Position numbers and translations under genes: made by a program
Notes under the pieces: model-generated
What the model was told of the DNA's origin: nothing
Seen by the model: the letters and a program-made list of their open reading frames with translations, nothing else
The model's database searches: none
From: an uncultured Flavobacteriaceae bacterium
GTDB lineage: Bacteria; Bacteroidota; Bacteroidia; Flavobacteriales; Flavobacteriaceae
Direction of reading: 5' to 3'
DNA: 64,000 bases
Assembly (NCBI GenBank): GCA_947494205.1
Contig: CANLUH010000002.1
Location: 414,109-478,108 of the forward strand
In this document: positions 46,362 through 55,397 of the stretch, in pieces
How the letters are laid out: the number at the start of each line of letters is the position of its first letter
Numbering within the stretch: position 1 is the first letter of the stretch

Positions 46362-46857
46362 AATTGATGTGTGATTGCCTTTTAAAAAAAAGATTGTTAT
46401 ACACTATTAGGTCATACTTTAAATAAATAAAGACTTTAATTAGTTTTGTCTTTGAGGGAAAGTAACATTAGTTAATTTAAAGACTATTAATAATTAAAGC
46501 CTTTGGATTTTGTAACAAATTCTTCTGATTTTTAGTTCTTGTTTTGGCTTGATTGTTACCCAAAGGAATTATTAATACTTATATATTACAAGATTAATAG
46601 CCTTGATTTTATAAAATCCCAGTAATGAATAAAGGTTTAATTAGCTGTTTTATCTATTGTTACACTTATTAAGTAAATAGATATTTAATTAAAGAATACT
46701 ATTAGCATGTATAGTATGTAAAATACATTGTAGGGATATATTACTATAATAATAACAGTTGTGTTTATATAAACCCTAAGATATAATTTACTTTTGGTTA
46801 GTATGTTTTACTATTTGTAGTTAACCCTAACATAGGACTATTAGGAAGACTGAAAAA
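46362..46857. other. 496-bp intergenic region upstream of the TonB operon
   Basis: No ORF of note. It contains an inverted repeat at 46500-46566 and must hold the - strand promoter for the 46361 gene. No perfect TAnnTTTG was found on that strand. Confidence 0.6.
46500..46566. repeat. Two-block inverted repeat upstream of the TonB operon
   Basis: The left arm is CCTTTGG, 5 bp, GTAACAA (46500-46518). The right arm is TTGTTAC CCAAAGG (46553-46566). Each block pairs exactly with its mirror block, with an extra 5 bp in the left arm. It lies about 140 bp upstream of the first gene of the operon, so it could be an operator for the adjacent LytTR regulator. Confidence 0.45.
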
Positions 46858-47517
46858 CTATTTAAACTCTCTACCTATTGGTAATGCTACATCTTTTAAT
46901 TTTACTGTTTTGTAGTTTTCTGCAATAATATGGATTGGGTTAACGGCATAAGATCTATGAATTCGCCTAAAGGATTCAAATTCTGTAAGACTTAGTAGCA
47001 GTTTTAGGTTCTTAGAAACAATATATTTAGCTTTTGAAGTCTTTATGTTAGTATAACTGCCATCTGCTTTAAGATACTCTATATCTTCTACAGATATTTC
47101 AATAGAATACCCTTTCTGATTTATTTTATACTTAACAGATTTAATCTGTTCTTTTTTGTAATTATGCTTAAATACTTCTAGTATAGCATATAAACTTTCT
47201 TGGCGTATTGGTTTTACTAAGTATCCAAATGGAGCAGTAGTTGAGGCCGATTCTATTGTTGCTTTATCGCTATGCGCAGAAATAAAGATGAATGGAATTT
47301 TATGTACTTCATTTAATTGTTTAGCAATATCAATACCACTTTTTTCTCCTATAATTCTAATATCTAATAGTATTAAATCTATTTTAATAGTCTTTATTAA
47401 TTGAAATGTTTCTATAGCAGAGTTACATAGTCCAACAGTTTTATGCCCCAAGTCTAAAAGCATATCTTTAATATCTTCTGCAACTATTGCGCTATCTTCT
47501 ACTATTACTATATTCAA
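46858..47517 (-). CDS. LytTR-family response regulator
   Basis: 219 aa. The receiver domain has E7-D8, phospho-acceptor D52 (LILLDIRI) and LVKPIRQ. The C-terminal LytTR domain (residues ~125-219) has YLKADGSYTNI, KNLKLLLSLTEF and RIHRSYAVN. It overlaps the kinase gene by 4 bp (ATGA type), so the two are translationally coupled. It may control the downstream TonB-receptor operon, which starts about 500 bp away on the same strand. Confidence 0.93.
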   Translation of the reverse strand: MNIVIVEDSAIVAEDIKDMLLDLGHKTVGLCNSAIETFQLIKTIKIDLILLDIRIIGEKSGIDIAKQLNEVHKIPFIFISAHSDKATIESASTTAPFGYLVKPIRQESLYAILEVFKHNYKKEQIKSVKYKINQKGYSIEISVEDIEYLKADGSYTNIKTSKAKYIVSKNLKLLLSLTEFESFRRIHRSYAVNPIHIIAENYKTVKLKDVALPIGREFK

Positions 47518-49346
47518 TCTATACTAAATTTTAGACTATTAATAACTCCTTTTGCTGGAAGTGCTCTGTTTTTTATATTAAACTCACCATTTAATTGTTT
47601 AGAGAGTGCTTCTATAATTCGTGTTCCTAAAGCGCCATTATTATTTAATGAAAAAGAAGAAGGAAGCCCTTTTCCGTTATCGATCACATTAATAACAAAA
47701 TCTTTATTTAATTGAGAGATAGAAATAGAAATCTTTCCTGTGACTTGATTTTTAAACCCATGCTTAATACTATTACTAATAATTTCATTTAAAATTAAAC
47801 TCAATAAAATGGTTTTATCAAACGAAATATTAGACTCTGTATGCGAATTTAATTCTATGTTTATATCCTTTCCAGTATGAGATTGCTTAATTAAAAGAAT
47901 AAATCGATTTAAATAATCTTCAACCTCTAAAACATTAAAATCGCTATTGCCTGCATAGAGTTGTTCATGAAGGTCTGCCATTACTTCTATACGTCTCTTA
48001 CTCTCCGTAAGTACTTCTTTAGAATTTGGGTCGCTTAATTTTCTAATATGCAAGTTTAGTAAACTGGTAATGAGTTGTAGATTGTTTTTTACACGATGGT
48101 GTACTTCACTTAGCAATATATCTTTGTCATTTAAAGCATTTTGTAATTCATCTGTTCGCTCTTTAACACGTGCTTCTAACTTTAAGTTTAATTGGTGCTT
48201 TGTATTGTAAAGTTGTTCTTGAATTTCTATTTTTTCTTTATTAATTATTTTGTATTTGTGAGCTAATGCAAATGCTAAGAAAATAAGTTCTAATGCGGAT
48301 CCAAAATGGGAACTTTTATAAGTATAGTAATTTGTACTAACCAAACCAAAAGCTCTAAGAGCTCCTATTATTAAAAAAAAGAGATAAATGCTCCAAGCAA
48401 TCGTATAAAAAGGAGCGATTTTATCCTTGTTAAACCAAGAAATTATTCCGGTTAGAAATAAAATTATGGAACCAATTATTGTTCCAAGAGTGGCCATAAT
48501 TATTGCTGTTCTATATGAAGCAAAACAACTTGCTAGTACTACAGCAACACCAAAAACAGAAACTAGTCTAACAAAAACAAGAAGCTTTTTGTTGACTTTA
48601 AGATTTAAAAATGAGACCGCAAATTCTGCAGAGAATAGGGTGGTAGCTCCCATAAATAATGGCATGGAGATATTTGACCACGTTGTGTAATCACCCCAAA
48701 GATAAAATTGCGAATGACCATTATAATTTCCTTGATAAAGCAACGTACATAATATTGTTAAGCAGTAAATTAAATAACTTTTAGATTTAAGAGAAATATA
48801 AAGAAAGAAGTTATAGATAAACATAATCATTAAAAACCCATAGTACAAAAAGTAAAAAATCATAGTATTAGAGTTCGTGTAATAGAACTCTTCTAAGGAT
48901 TCAATTTTTAAGGGGATGGTTAGACTACTCTCCGATTTAATCTTTAGGTATATTACATTACCAATGTTGGGAGGAAGATCTGTATAAAGGCTAACCGTGT
49001 TATATTTTTTATACCAGCCTTTTACTTGATCTCCAAATTGTACCGAATGCCATTCACCATTAATTTTGTAATAACAAGTAACATAATCTAATAATGGGTA
49101 ATCAATATTAAGAATTGCTTTTTCGGTTAATTTATTTTGTAATTCTATTTTTAGCCAAAGTGTAGCGTTGGTAAATCCATAGCTAAGGTTATTTCCATTT
49201 AGTTTTTTTTTAAAAGTTTTAGCTTTTATGGCATTAAAAGAAATATTTTGTTCGTCTAAAGTAGAATAAACATTAAAAGCTACGGAGTTTCCGTAGCTTT
49301 TATATAAAAGTAAAAGTAAGACAATTACGATGTAGTTTTTTTTCAC
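47514..49346 (-). CDS. 7TMR-DISM sensor histidine kinase (HisKA_2 type)
   Basis: 610-aa membrane kinase. A signal peptide leads to a periplasmic 7TMR-DISMED2-like beta domain (residues ~25-150, NATLWLKIELQNKL...YPLLDYVTCYY). Seven transmembrane helices follow (~180-385), then a coiled coil. The HisKA_2 motif is LLSEVHHRVKNNLQLI with the phospho-acceptor His. The HATPase has LNEIISNSIKHGFK and VIDNGKGLP. 7TMR-DISMED2 domains are predicted to bind carbohydrates. It is coupled to the LytTR regulator. Confidence 0.92.
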   Translation of the reverse strand: MKKNYIVIVLLLLLYKSYGNSVAFNVYSTLDEQNISFNAIKAKTFKKKLNGNNLSYGFTNATLWLKIELQNKLTEKAILNIDYPLLDYVTCYYKINGEWHSVQFGDQVKGWYKKYNTVSLYTDLPPNIGNVIYLKIKSESSLTIPLKIESLEEFYYTNSNTMIFYFLYYGFLMIMFIYNFFLYISLKSKSYLIYCLTILCTLLYQGNYNGHSQFYLWGDYTTWSNISMPLFMGATTLFSAEFAVSFLNLKVNKKLLVFVRLVSVFGVAVVLASCFASYRTAIIMATLGTIIGSIILFLTGIISWFNKDKIAPFYTIAWSIYLFFLIIGALRAFGLVSTNYYTYKSSHFGSALELIFLAFALAHKYKIINKEKIEIQEQLYNTKHQLNLKLEARVKERTDELQNALNDKDILLSEVHHRVKNNLQLITSLLNLHIRKLSDPNSKEVLTESKRRIEVMADLHEQLYAGNSDFNVLEVEDYLNRFILLIKQSHTGKDINIELNSHTESNISFDKTILLSLILNEIISNSIKHGFKNQVTGKISISISQLNKDFVINVIDNGKGLPSSFSLNNNGALGTRIIEALSKQLNGEFNIKNRALPAKGVINSLKFSID

Positions 49347-49417
49347 TTTTAAATATACTCTTATTTTAAACCTGAGTAAGAGATATTCGAGTTTAAAATA
49401 AATTATTTTATTTGGTT

Positions 49418-49732
49418 TTAGAATTTACAGTATCCTACGTTTACTCCTAATTCGCTTAAAATAGCTTTAATAATTTCATCAATAGGAATGATATTACCTC
49501 CGGTAACTTTTAATTTTATACAAATATATTTTGCATTTGAAGCTCCTATTTCTTTTACAGCACGTTTAAATGCTCTAATAGCACGTTTTTTATATTCAGC
49601 AGTGCTATGTCCTAATTCAAAAGTTGCAGACGAAAGTCTATCTCTATCTGATTCTCTACTATCGTAAAACCCTAATTTTCCAATTTCTATTCCTTTTACT
49701 TCTTCTGTTTCACTGTTTTTTAAGTCTGACAT
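49418..49732 (-). CDS. Small conserved-looking cytoplasmic protein
   Basis: 104 aa, not recognised. No signal peptide. Mixed charge: residues 17-55 are helical with many Arg and Glu (SRESDRDRLSSATFELGHSTAEYKKRAIRAFKRAVKEIG), and the rest forms strand-helix-strand (AKYICIKLKVTGGNIIPIDEIIKAILSELGV). It stands alone between the kinase gene and the esterase cluster on the same strand. Coding is likely from its length and codon use. Confidence 0.6.
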   Translation of the reverse strand: MSDLKNSETEEVKGIEIGKLGFYDSRESDRDRLSSATFELGHSTAEYKKRAIRAFKRAVKEIGASNAKYICIKLKVTGGNIIPIDEIIKAILSELGVNVGYCKF

Positions 49733-49957
49733 AATGATTTTTTTAAGTTTTAATGATTATTAACTCATCAAAAGTCATTAAAATAAAACAATAAAAAGGT
49801 ATAAGTTTGTAGACAACAGTTTTTGTTTTTAAACAACACTTTTACTTAATTTTGGAAGACTAAAAAACGTAAAGAGAAAGCCTGTTTCTATTATTATAAA
49901 AATAGGTGAGTAACCTTTAAATATTGTTCTATTTAGAGATAAGAAATTAAAACAGTT

Positions 49958-50605
49958 TTAAATTCTGGTTTTTAACCAATCTTTAAACTCATAAAAGTTT
50001 TGAGGTGCTACACCATGCCCGACAGGGAATTCGTTATACACGTGGTTGATGTTTAATTTTGAAAGAAATTTCGGTGCTTGTCTCGCCCAATCTACAGGAA
50101 TAACCTGATCAACGCTACCATGAGAACAATAAAAGTTTAGGTGAGTGTAGTTGTCGTTAGCTTTAGCTTCAAATAAATCTTCATTAATATAACCACTTAA
50201 TGCAATAATGTTTTTTAGCTTTTCTGGATAAGTAAATGCTACTGCATAACTTAAAATAGTGCCTTGACTAAAGCCTAATAACGACACATTATTTGCGTTT
50301 ACTGGATATTTTTCAACAGCTTCATCAATAAATTTTGCAATTAAATCTCTAGATTGTAGGGCTTGTTCGTTATCGCTCCATTTTCCTTTTTCAGCATCAA
50401 AGTTAATAGCATACCAAGCATTACCATAGGGTTGCATAGGGTAGGGGGCTCTTACAGAAATAATAAATAATTCTTCTGGTAACTCTGTTGAAAATGAAAA
50501 CAAGTCATTTTCATCACTACCATAACCATGACATAATATTAATAAAGGTGCATTTTCTTTTAAAGACGATTCACGTATAACGTGATATAATGAGTTTGCC
50601 GACAT
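49958..50605 (-). CDS. Alpha/beta hydrolase (carboxylesterase/phospholipase type)
   Basis: 215-aa cytoplasmic esterase. The nucleophile elbow is GFSQG, the catalytic Asp lies in SHGSVDQVIP, the His is in GHGVAPQNF, and LILCHGYGSDENDL forms the oxyanion side. These are marks of the small carboxylesterase/lysophospholipase family. Its start abuts the stop of the DUF4870-like gene. Confidence 0.88.
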   Translation of the reverse strand: MSANSLYHVIRESSLKENAPLLILCHGYGSDENDLFSFSTELPEELFIISVRAPYPMQPYGNAWYAINFDAEKGKWSDNEQALQSRDLIAKFIDEAVEKYPVNANNVSLLGFSQGTILSYAVAFTYPEKLKNIIALSGYINEDLFEAKANDNYTHLNFYCSHGSVDQVIPVDWARQAPKFLSKLNINHVYNEFPVGHGVAPQNFYEFKDWLKTRI

Positions 50606-50938
50606 TTACTTACCGATGTTTGAAAATATTTTTTGATAGAATGCACCTAATAGTGGGACTTGTTGCATTTTTCCTGAAATAGCACCTATTAACCCGAAAA
50701 AAAATAAAACACCAAAACCTATCCAAAATGCAATAGTGATTTTAAAATCATTAAAATAGCCAATAAAGTATCCCATTATCATGAATGTAAGACATAGTCC
50801 TAACCCTTGACGCACATGAAATGCTGTAAACGGATTTTTCTTATCGTTATTCATAATTAATGCAATTACTGCACCTATTATAGTTAAATAGGCTACTACA
50901 GCCATATTTTTACCTTCTTCTATTGTTTTAAAATCCAT
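50606..50938 (-). CDS. DUF4870-like small membrane protein
   Basis: 110 aa with three hydrophobic helices: MAVVAYLTIIGAVIALIM, LGLCLTFMIMGYFIGYF and AFWIGFGVLFFFGLIGAI. The NPFTAFHVRQ motif before helix 2 is typical of DUF4870/Tic20-like inner-membrane proteins. Function unknown. It lies between pyrC-like and esterase genes with 0-4 bp gaps. Confidence 0.8.
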   Translation of the reverse strand: MDFKTIEEGKNMAVVAYLTIIGAVIALIMNNDKKNPFTAFHVRQGLGLCLTFMIMGYFIGYFNDFKITIAFWIGFGVLFFFGLIGAISGKMQQVPLLGAFYQKIFSNIGK

Positions 50939-50942
50939 ACTA

Positions 50943-52193
50943 TTATAATGCTATTTTAGTATTAGCAATAACGCCGTAAACTATTCCTTTTAATGTGTGG
51001 TCTAAAAACAGGCTGTTTTTAGATTTTGAGTGTATGTGTTCTGTAGAAAACACGTATTCTTTATTAGGGTTAAACAAGGTTATATTTGCTTGTTCTCCTT
51101 CTTTTATGGGTGTATTATTACCTCCAAATAGTGACCTTCCGGAAGTTAATAGTTTTACAGTTTCTTCAGTAGAAAATAAGGTTTGTAATGCTCCAAAAGC
51201 GCTTTCTAATCCTATGGTACCATATTCTGCATAATCAAACTCCACCTTTTTACCTTCAATGGTTATTGGATTATGATCGCTAGTAACCATATCTATTGTC
51301 CCATCTTTTAAACCTTCTATTAAAGCAGCTACATCGGTTTTAGTACGTAGCGGTGGTAATACCTTGTAATGTGTATTAAAGTCAGTTAATACATCATCTG
51401 TAAGCATTAAATTATGTATTGCTACACTGCATGTTACATTAAGTTGTTTTGCTTTTGCCTGTCTAATTAAATCTACAGAGTCTGCTGTAGAAATTGTTGG
51501 AATGTGTAAAGCCCCATCTGTGTATTCTAATATATATAAATCACGAGCAACTTGTAATGCTTCTGCTAGATTTGGATTTCCCTTAAGCCCTAACGTTGTG
51601 CTAGTAACATGCTCATTCATTACACCTAAACCTGCAATTTTATTCTCTTGCGGGAAAGAATAAACCAAACCTCCAAAACCATTAGTGTATTGTAAAGCTA
51701 TTTTTAGTAAGTTAGGATTACTTATTGGTTTTTTGTAATCGTAAAAAGCAACAGCTCCAGCGCTTTTCATATCAAATAGCTCTGCTAAATGTTCGCTATT
51801 ACTATTTTCAGTAAGTGCGCCGATGGGTAATAATTCTACAGCATTATTCTGTGCTTTAGATTTTATAAAAATAATATCAGAGTTACTATCTATAACAGGG
51901 TTTGTATTAGCATGCATTGCAACTGTTGTAAAACCAGAAGCAGCAGCCGTTTTAAGCCCGTTTGTTATGGTTTCTCTATCTTCAAAACCTGGTTCACCAA
52001 AACAGACACTACTATCGAACCAACCTTGTGAAACATGAAGATTGTTTAACGTTATTTCTTCGTAATTATTAGTGTTAGGAATCGTTTTGGCAATCTTTAT
52101 AATACTACCATTTTCAATTAATATATCTTGAGTAGTGTTATTAAATTCACTATTAGAATCAATTATTGTGGCAGATTTTATAAGTACGTTCAT
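50943..52193 (-). CDS. pyrC: Dihydroorotase-like amidohydrolase lacking the HxH metal motif
   Basis: 416 aa of the dihydroorotase family, whose members make dihydroorotate in pyrimidine synthesis. The start and the later TSDHNPI and amidohydrolase blocks are present. At the usual metal-site motif (DxHxHxRxPG) the sequence reads GWFDSSVCFGEPGFED, with neither His. I recall this variant in many Flavobacteriia. It overlaps the BatA-like gene by 4 bp. It may be a genuine but atypical enzyme or a pseudo-dihydroorotase scaffold; the symbol reflects family, not proven activity. Confidence 0.8.
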   Translation of the reverse strand: MNVLIKSATIIDSNSEFNNTTQDILIENGSIIKIAKTIPNTNNYEEITLNNLHVSQGWFDSSVCFGEPGFEDRETITNGLKTAAASGFTTVAMHANTNPVIDSNSDIIFIKSKAQNNAVELLPIGALTENSNSEHLAELFDMKSAGAVAFYDYKKPISNPNLLKIALQYTNGFGGLVYSFPQENKIAGLGVMNEHVTSTTLGLKGNPNLAEALQVARDLYILEYTDGALHIPTISTADSVDLIRQAKAKQLNVTCSVAIHNLMLTDDVLTDFNTHYKVLPPLRTKTDVAALIEGLKDGTIDMVTSDHNPITIEGKKVEFDYAEYGTIGLESAFGALQTLFSTEETVKLLTSGRSLFGGNNTPIKEGEQANITLFNPNKEYVFSTEHIHSKSKNSLFLDHTLKGIVYGVIANTKIAL

Positions 52194-54115
52194 TTAAAAT
52201 ATTTTAAGATGAGCATTTCTATAATTAAAAATAGTAGCGCAAAAATAATAAACCATTTCCATAGCGCATTGATTTTAGTATCACTTTTTATGGTATTAAA
52301 CAATTCTGGAATAGAATTAGAAAGTGTTACATTCTCTATGTTAGACAGCGTGTGGTAGTTTAAGTTACTTTCTGTTCTATTGTAATTGTAGCTAACATTC
52401 TCTATTGTAGCTGTTTTACTTTTAATAGTATAAGTAGCAGCTTTGTTTGGAGTTTCGTTAGTGGTAACAGCTACTTTATTATTAAAGTATTGTTGTTGCG
52501 GGATAATATTATCCTCTCCATTACTTAAGGTTAGTATTTCATCTTGTTGTAAAACAGTAGCTACATCGTAAGTGTTACTATTGCCAATAGTGTAATACAA
52601 GTCTGCATTTTTCAGACTGCTTTTACCAATATTGTAAAACGTAGGGACTATTAAGTTAACCGCTTTAAAATTGGAATTCTTTTTATTTAAAGGAGCTGTA
52701 AAGACAAAGACATTTCCGTTTTGAGATAGAAAGGGTTTATTATCTTCAAATTGTAATAATGCAGAAGCTCCAGATAGCTCTTGCGGATAAAATGTATTTA
52801 CTTTTGGATATTGAAAATTAGTTACACGTTTTTCGAAAACACTAGCGTAGATTGGATGCGAATAATTAATAGTTGTTAATCTTTTTTCTGAAGTGTTAAG
52901 CGTATTATAAGGTGTAAAGTTAAAGTTTAATAAAGTGTTGTTATAGTTTTGTAAATCAATATTTTGCGATGGAATTAAAACAACAACTCCGCCATTATCA
53001 GTAAATGCCTTTAGAGCAGTGTTTAATGCATTAGGAATACGTTCTAATTCGTTTAATACAATTAGATTTTGATCTGTTATAGTATTGTAATTTAAGCCAC
53101 TAAAATCTACCGAAGTGTAGTTAAACTCGTCTGCTGTATAAATGCGTTTCAAAAATGCGTCATCACTCTCATTAATAGATAATACATTTATTTTTGGCGT
53201 TTCATTTATATTAAAATAGAAACTATTATCGAATAATAAATTAGTGTCTTCAATTTTTAAAACACCATTTATAACAGTATTTGCAGGTAATGTAAATGTG
53301 GTAGTTTCTGTATCTGTAATACTTACAGAAGTTTTAGCTAGTAAATTGTTATTATTATACAGAGAGACAGGAAGATTATCTATGACGTTGCCATTATTTC
53401 TTAATGTAACAGATAACTCTAAATTATTAGGTGTACGTTTAGAAATGTATAAACTATCTATGGCTACATTATTAGCACTTACAGGTTTTAATTGCACTAA
53501 GTTGGTTTGTATAGAAGAATCTGCGGTAATTTTAAGTAATGCTTCTTTTATTTGAAAATCACTTATATATACCAAGTTTTTAATGCTACTAGCATTTTTA
53601 CTAAAATAGGCTTTACTTTTTAGTAATGCAGCGTCGTAGTTTAATTGATTAGTGGCATAGTCCATAGCCAACAAATCGTTAGTAATTGCTTTAATAGTTG
53701 TATTTCTATAGACATTATCGTTAGTAACTAACGATATATTTTCATCTTCAGGAACGCTACTTATAATGTCTTGAACGGCACGTTTTAATAAAGGTCCTTT
53801 ATCCCCTTTAGCTTGCATACTAAACGAATTATCTAAATAAATAACAGTTTCTGTTTCTGTATTAAAACTACTATTTTTTGAAGTGTAAGGTTGTGCAAAT
53901 GCTAATATTAAAGCAGCAATTAATCCCAATCTGGTTAATAACGTTAACCATTTTTTTATTTGCGAACTTTTTCGTGTTTGTAGCGTCACTTCCTTTAAAA
54001 AAGCAACATTTGTAAAGGCTTCTTTTTGAAATTTACGTAACTGAAATAAGTGAACAATAATAGGGATTAACAGTAAGAATAAAGCGTAAAGAAGTTCTGG
54101 GTGTTTAAACTGCAT
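52190..54115 (-). CDS. BatA-domain/von Willebrand-like membrane protein
   Basis: 641 aa. The N-terminus MQFKHPELLYALFLLLIPIIVHLFQLR is the hallmark of BatA-type membrane proteins. A second hydrophobic segment follows near residue 62 (LGLIAALILAFAQP). A vWA-like domain begins at TVIYLDNSFSMQ, a D-x-S-x-S MIDAS site. Long periplasmic beta-rich parts follow, and a C-terminal transmembrane helix (WKWFIIFALLFLIIEMLIL) ends the protein. It is related to the Bacteroides aerotolerance operon; function is not well defined. It is first of the four-gene unit with the dihydroorotase-like, DUF4870-like and esterase genes. Confidence 0.82.
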   Translation of the reverse strand: MQFKHPELLYALFLLLIPIIVHLFQLRKFQKEAFTNVAFLKEVTLQTRKSSQIKKWLTLLTRLGLIAALILAFAQPYTSKNSSFNTETETVIYLDNSFSMQAKGDKGPLLKRAVQDIISSVPEDENISLVTNDNVYRNTTIKAITNDLLAMDYATNQLNYDAALLKSKAYFSKNASSIKNLVYISDFQIKEALLKITADSSIQTNLVQLKPVSANNVAIDSLYISKRTPNNLELSVTLRNNGNVIDNLPVSLYNNNNLLAKTSVSITDTETTTFTLPANTVINGVLKIEDTNLLFDNSFYFNINETPKINVLSINESDDAFLKRIYTADEFNYTSVDFSGLNYNTITDQNLIVLNELERIPNALNTALKAFTDNGGVVVLIPSQNIDLQNYNNTLLNFNFTPYNTLNTSEKRLTTINYSHPIYASVFEKRVTNFQYPKVNTFYPQELSGASALLQFEDNKPFLSQNGNVFVFTAPLNKKNSNFKAVNLIVPTFYNIGKSSLKNADLYYTIGNSNTYDVATVLQQDEILTLSNGEDNIIPQQQYFNNKVAVTTNETPNKAATYTIKSKTATIENVSYNYNRTESNLNYHTLSNIENVTLSNSIPELFNTIKSDTKINALWKWFIIFALLFLIIEMLILKYFK

Positions 54116-54223
54116 TGTTAATTTTGATTGCTCAAATATAAAGAATAATTAGTAATCCTTTAACAGAAAAAGACTAACAAAATCATAAAATTTTAATTTA
54201 TAAGAAATCTCATAAATTAAAGA

Positions 54224-55231
54224 CTAACAAAAGAAAAAATAATCCTGCATTGGGTAGCTATCTTGTGTTTTAAAATAAGCTTTTATAATCTCTTGTTCTT
54301 TAGGGTTTGCAACGCTAACAATACTTTGTGGTTGGTTTAGCTCTTCTAAAAACCGAAATGGTTTTAACTCTTGATCATAAATATGTTTGCCTATTTTTTT
54401 AGGATTATCACAAATCCAAATAAACGGAATGTCTTTAGCTATCAGTTTTTTAGCAATTGTTTTTCCTTTTTGGCCTGCGCCCCATACTACTAAAGGTCTT
54501 AAATTATCGTAATCTATGTCTAAAAAATAGTGAAGTTTAATGTCTATAAAACTATTTTCTGCGTAATTAGCATCGGTTCTAGAGGCTCTTGTGCCGTAAT
54601 CTCTCCAATGGTGTAAAACAGTATCGCAAGGAATAACAGTATAATTATGTTTATAAAAGCGAAAGGTTAAATCGTAATCTTCAGGATATCTGGTTGGGTT
54701 AAAAGCATCAATAGCCAATAAATCATCTCTATGGAGCATCCAACAAGGAGAGGGGATAACACATTCTTTATAAATGTCACTATAATTAGTGCCTTTTTGG
54801 GTTAACTGGTTTAACCATGTTTCATATTTTCGGTAGCCATCACTAATACCTTTTTCAGAAAAGTAATGCACTAACCCAGTCGCAACATGTTGTTTTCCTT
54901 TTGTTTGCAAATTGTTTAAAAGGACGTGTAGCTTTTCCGAAGTCATAATATCATCACTATCCATTCTAGTAATATAATCACCTTTAGAAGCTGTAAAAGC
55001 TGTTTGTAAGGCCTGTATAATACCTTTACCATTATTCTTTAATAACGTAATTCTAGGGTCTTTATTAGCATAAGATGCTACTAAACTATAACTTGCATCT
55101 GTAGAATGATCATCTACAATAAGTAACTCCCAATGTGTATAGGTTTGTAATACTATAGACTCTAAACACTCCGAAAGATAGTCTTCAGTATTTTTAAAAG
55201 GAATAAGAATACTAATTAATGGTTGTTGCAT
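54224..55231 (-). CDS. Family 2 glycosyltransferase with Rossmann-like C-terminal domain
   Basis: 335 aa. The GT-A domain (residues ~1-220) has ISILIPFKNTEDYL, ELLIVDDHSTD, and MDSDD as the DxD nucleotide-sugar site. After it comes a separate segment (PLVVWGAGQKGKTIAKKLIAKDIPFIWICDNP) that looks like the nucleotide-binding fold of sugar-modifying proteins. The pairing of a transferase with a Rossmann-like tail is uncommon but known. Substrate unknown. It is alone on the - strand, divergent from the M61 gene. Confidence 0.85.
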   Translation of the reverse strand: MQQPLISILIPFKNTEDYLSECLESIVLQTYTHWELLIVDDHSTDASYSLVASYANKDPRITLLKNNGKGIIQALQTAFTASKGDYITRMDSDDIMTSEKLHVLLNNLQTKGKQHVATGLVHYFSEKGISDGYRKYETWLNQLTQKGTNYSDIYKECVIPSPCWMLHRDDLLAIDAFNPTRYPEDYDLTFRFYKHNYTVIPCDTVLHHWRDYGTRASRTDANYAENSFIDIKLHYFLDIDYDNLRPLVVWGAGQKGKTIAKKLIAKDIPFIWICDNPKKIGKHIYDQELKPFRFLEELNQPQSIVSVANPKEQEIIKAYFKTQDSYPMQDYFFFC

Positions 55232-55314
55232 GGTGCGAAGATAACGAACAGATTTAAACTTTTTAAGTCTTTAAAAGCTAGTGTATAATGGACCTTAACA
55301 TTAATTAACAAAAC

Positions 55315-55349
55315 TTTGCCCTTTCTAAGTGTAACAGATTGTATTTTTG
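55315..55349 (+). promoter_or_regulatory. Bacteroidota-type promoter for the M61 peptidase gene
   Basis: TTTG at 55315-55318 and TATTTTTG at 55342-55349, 23 bp apart, fit the flavobacterial consensus. It lies about 50 bp upstream of the ATG at 55398. Confidence 0.6.
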
Positions 55350-55397
55350 GGCGTCATAAAGAAACTTAAAACTTAATACTATCAAAAAACAATAAAA

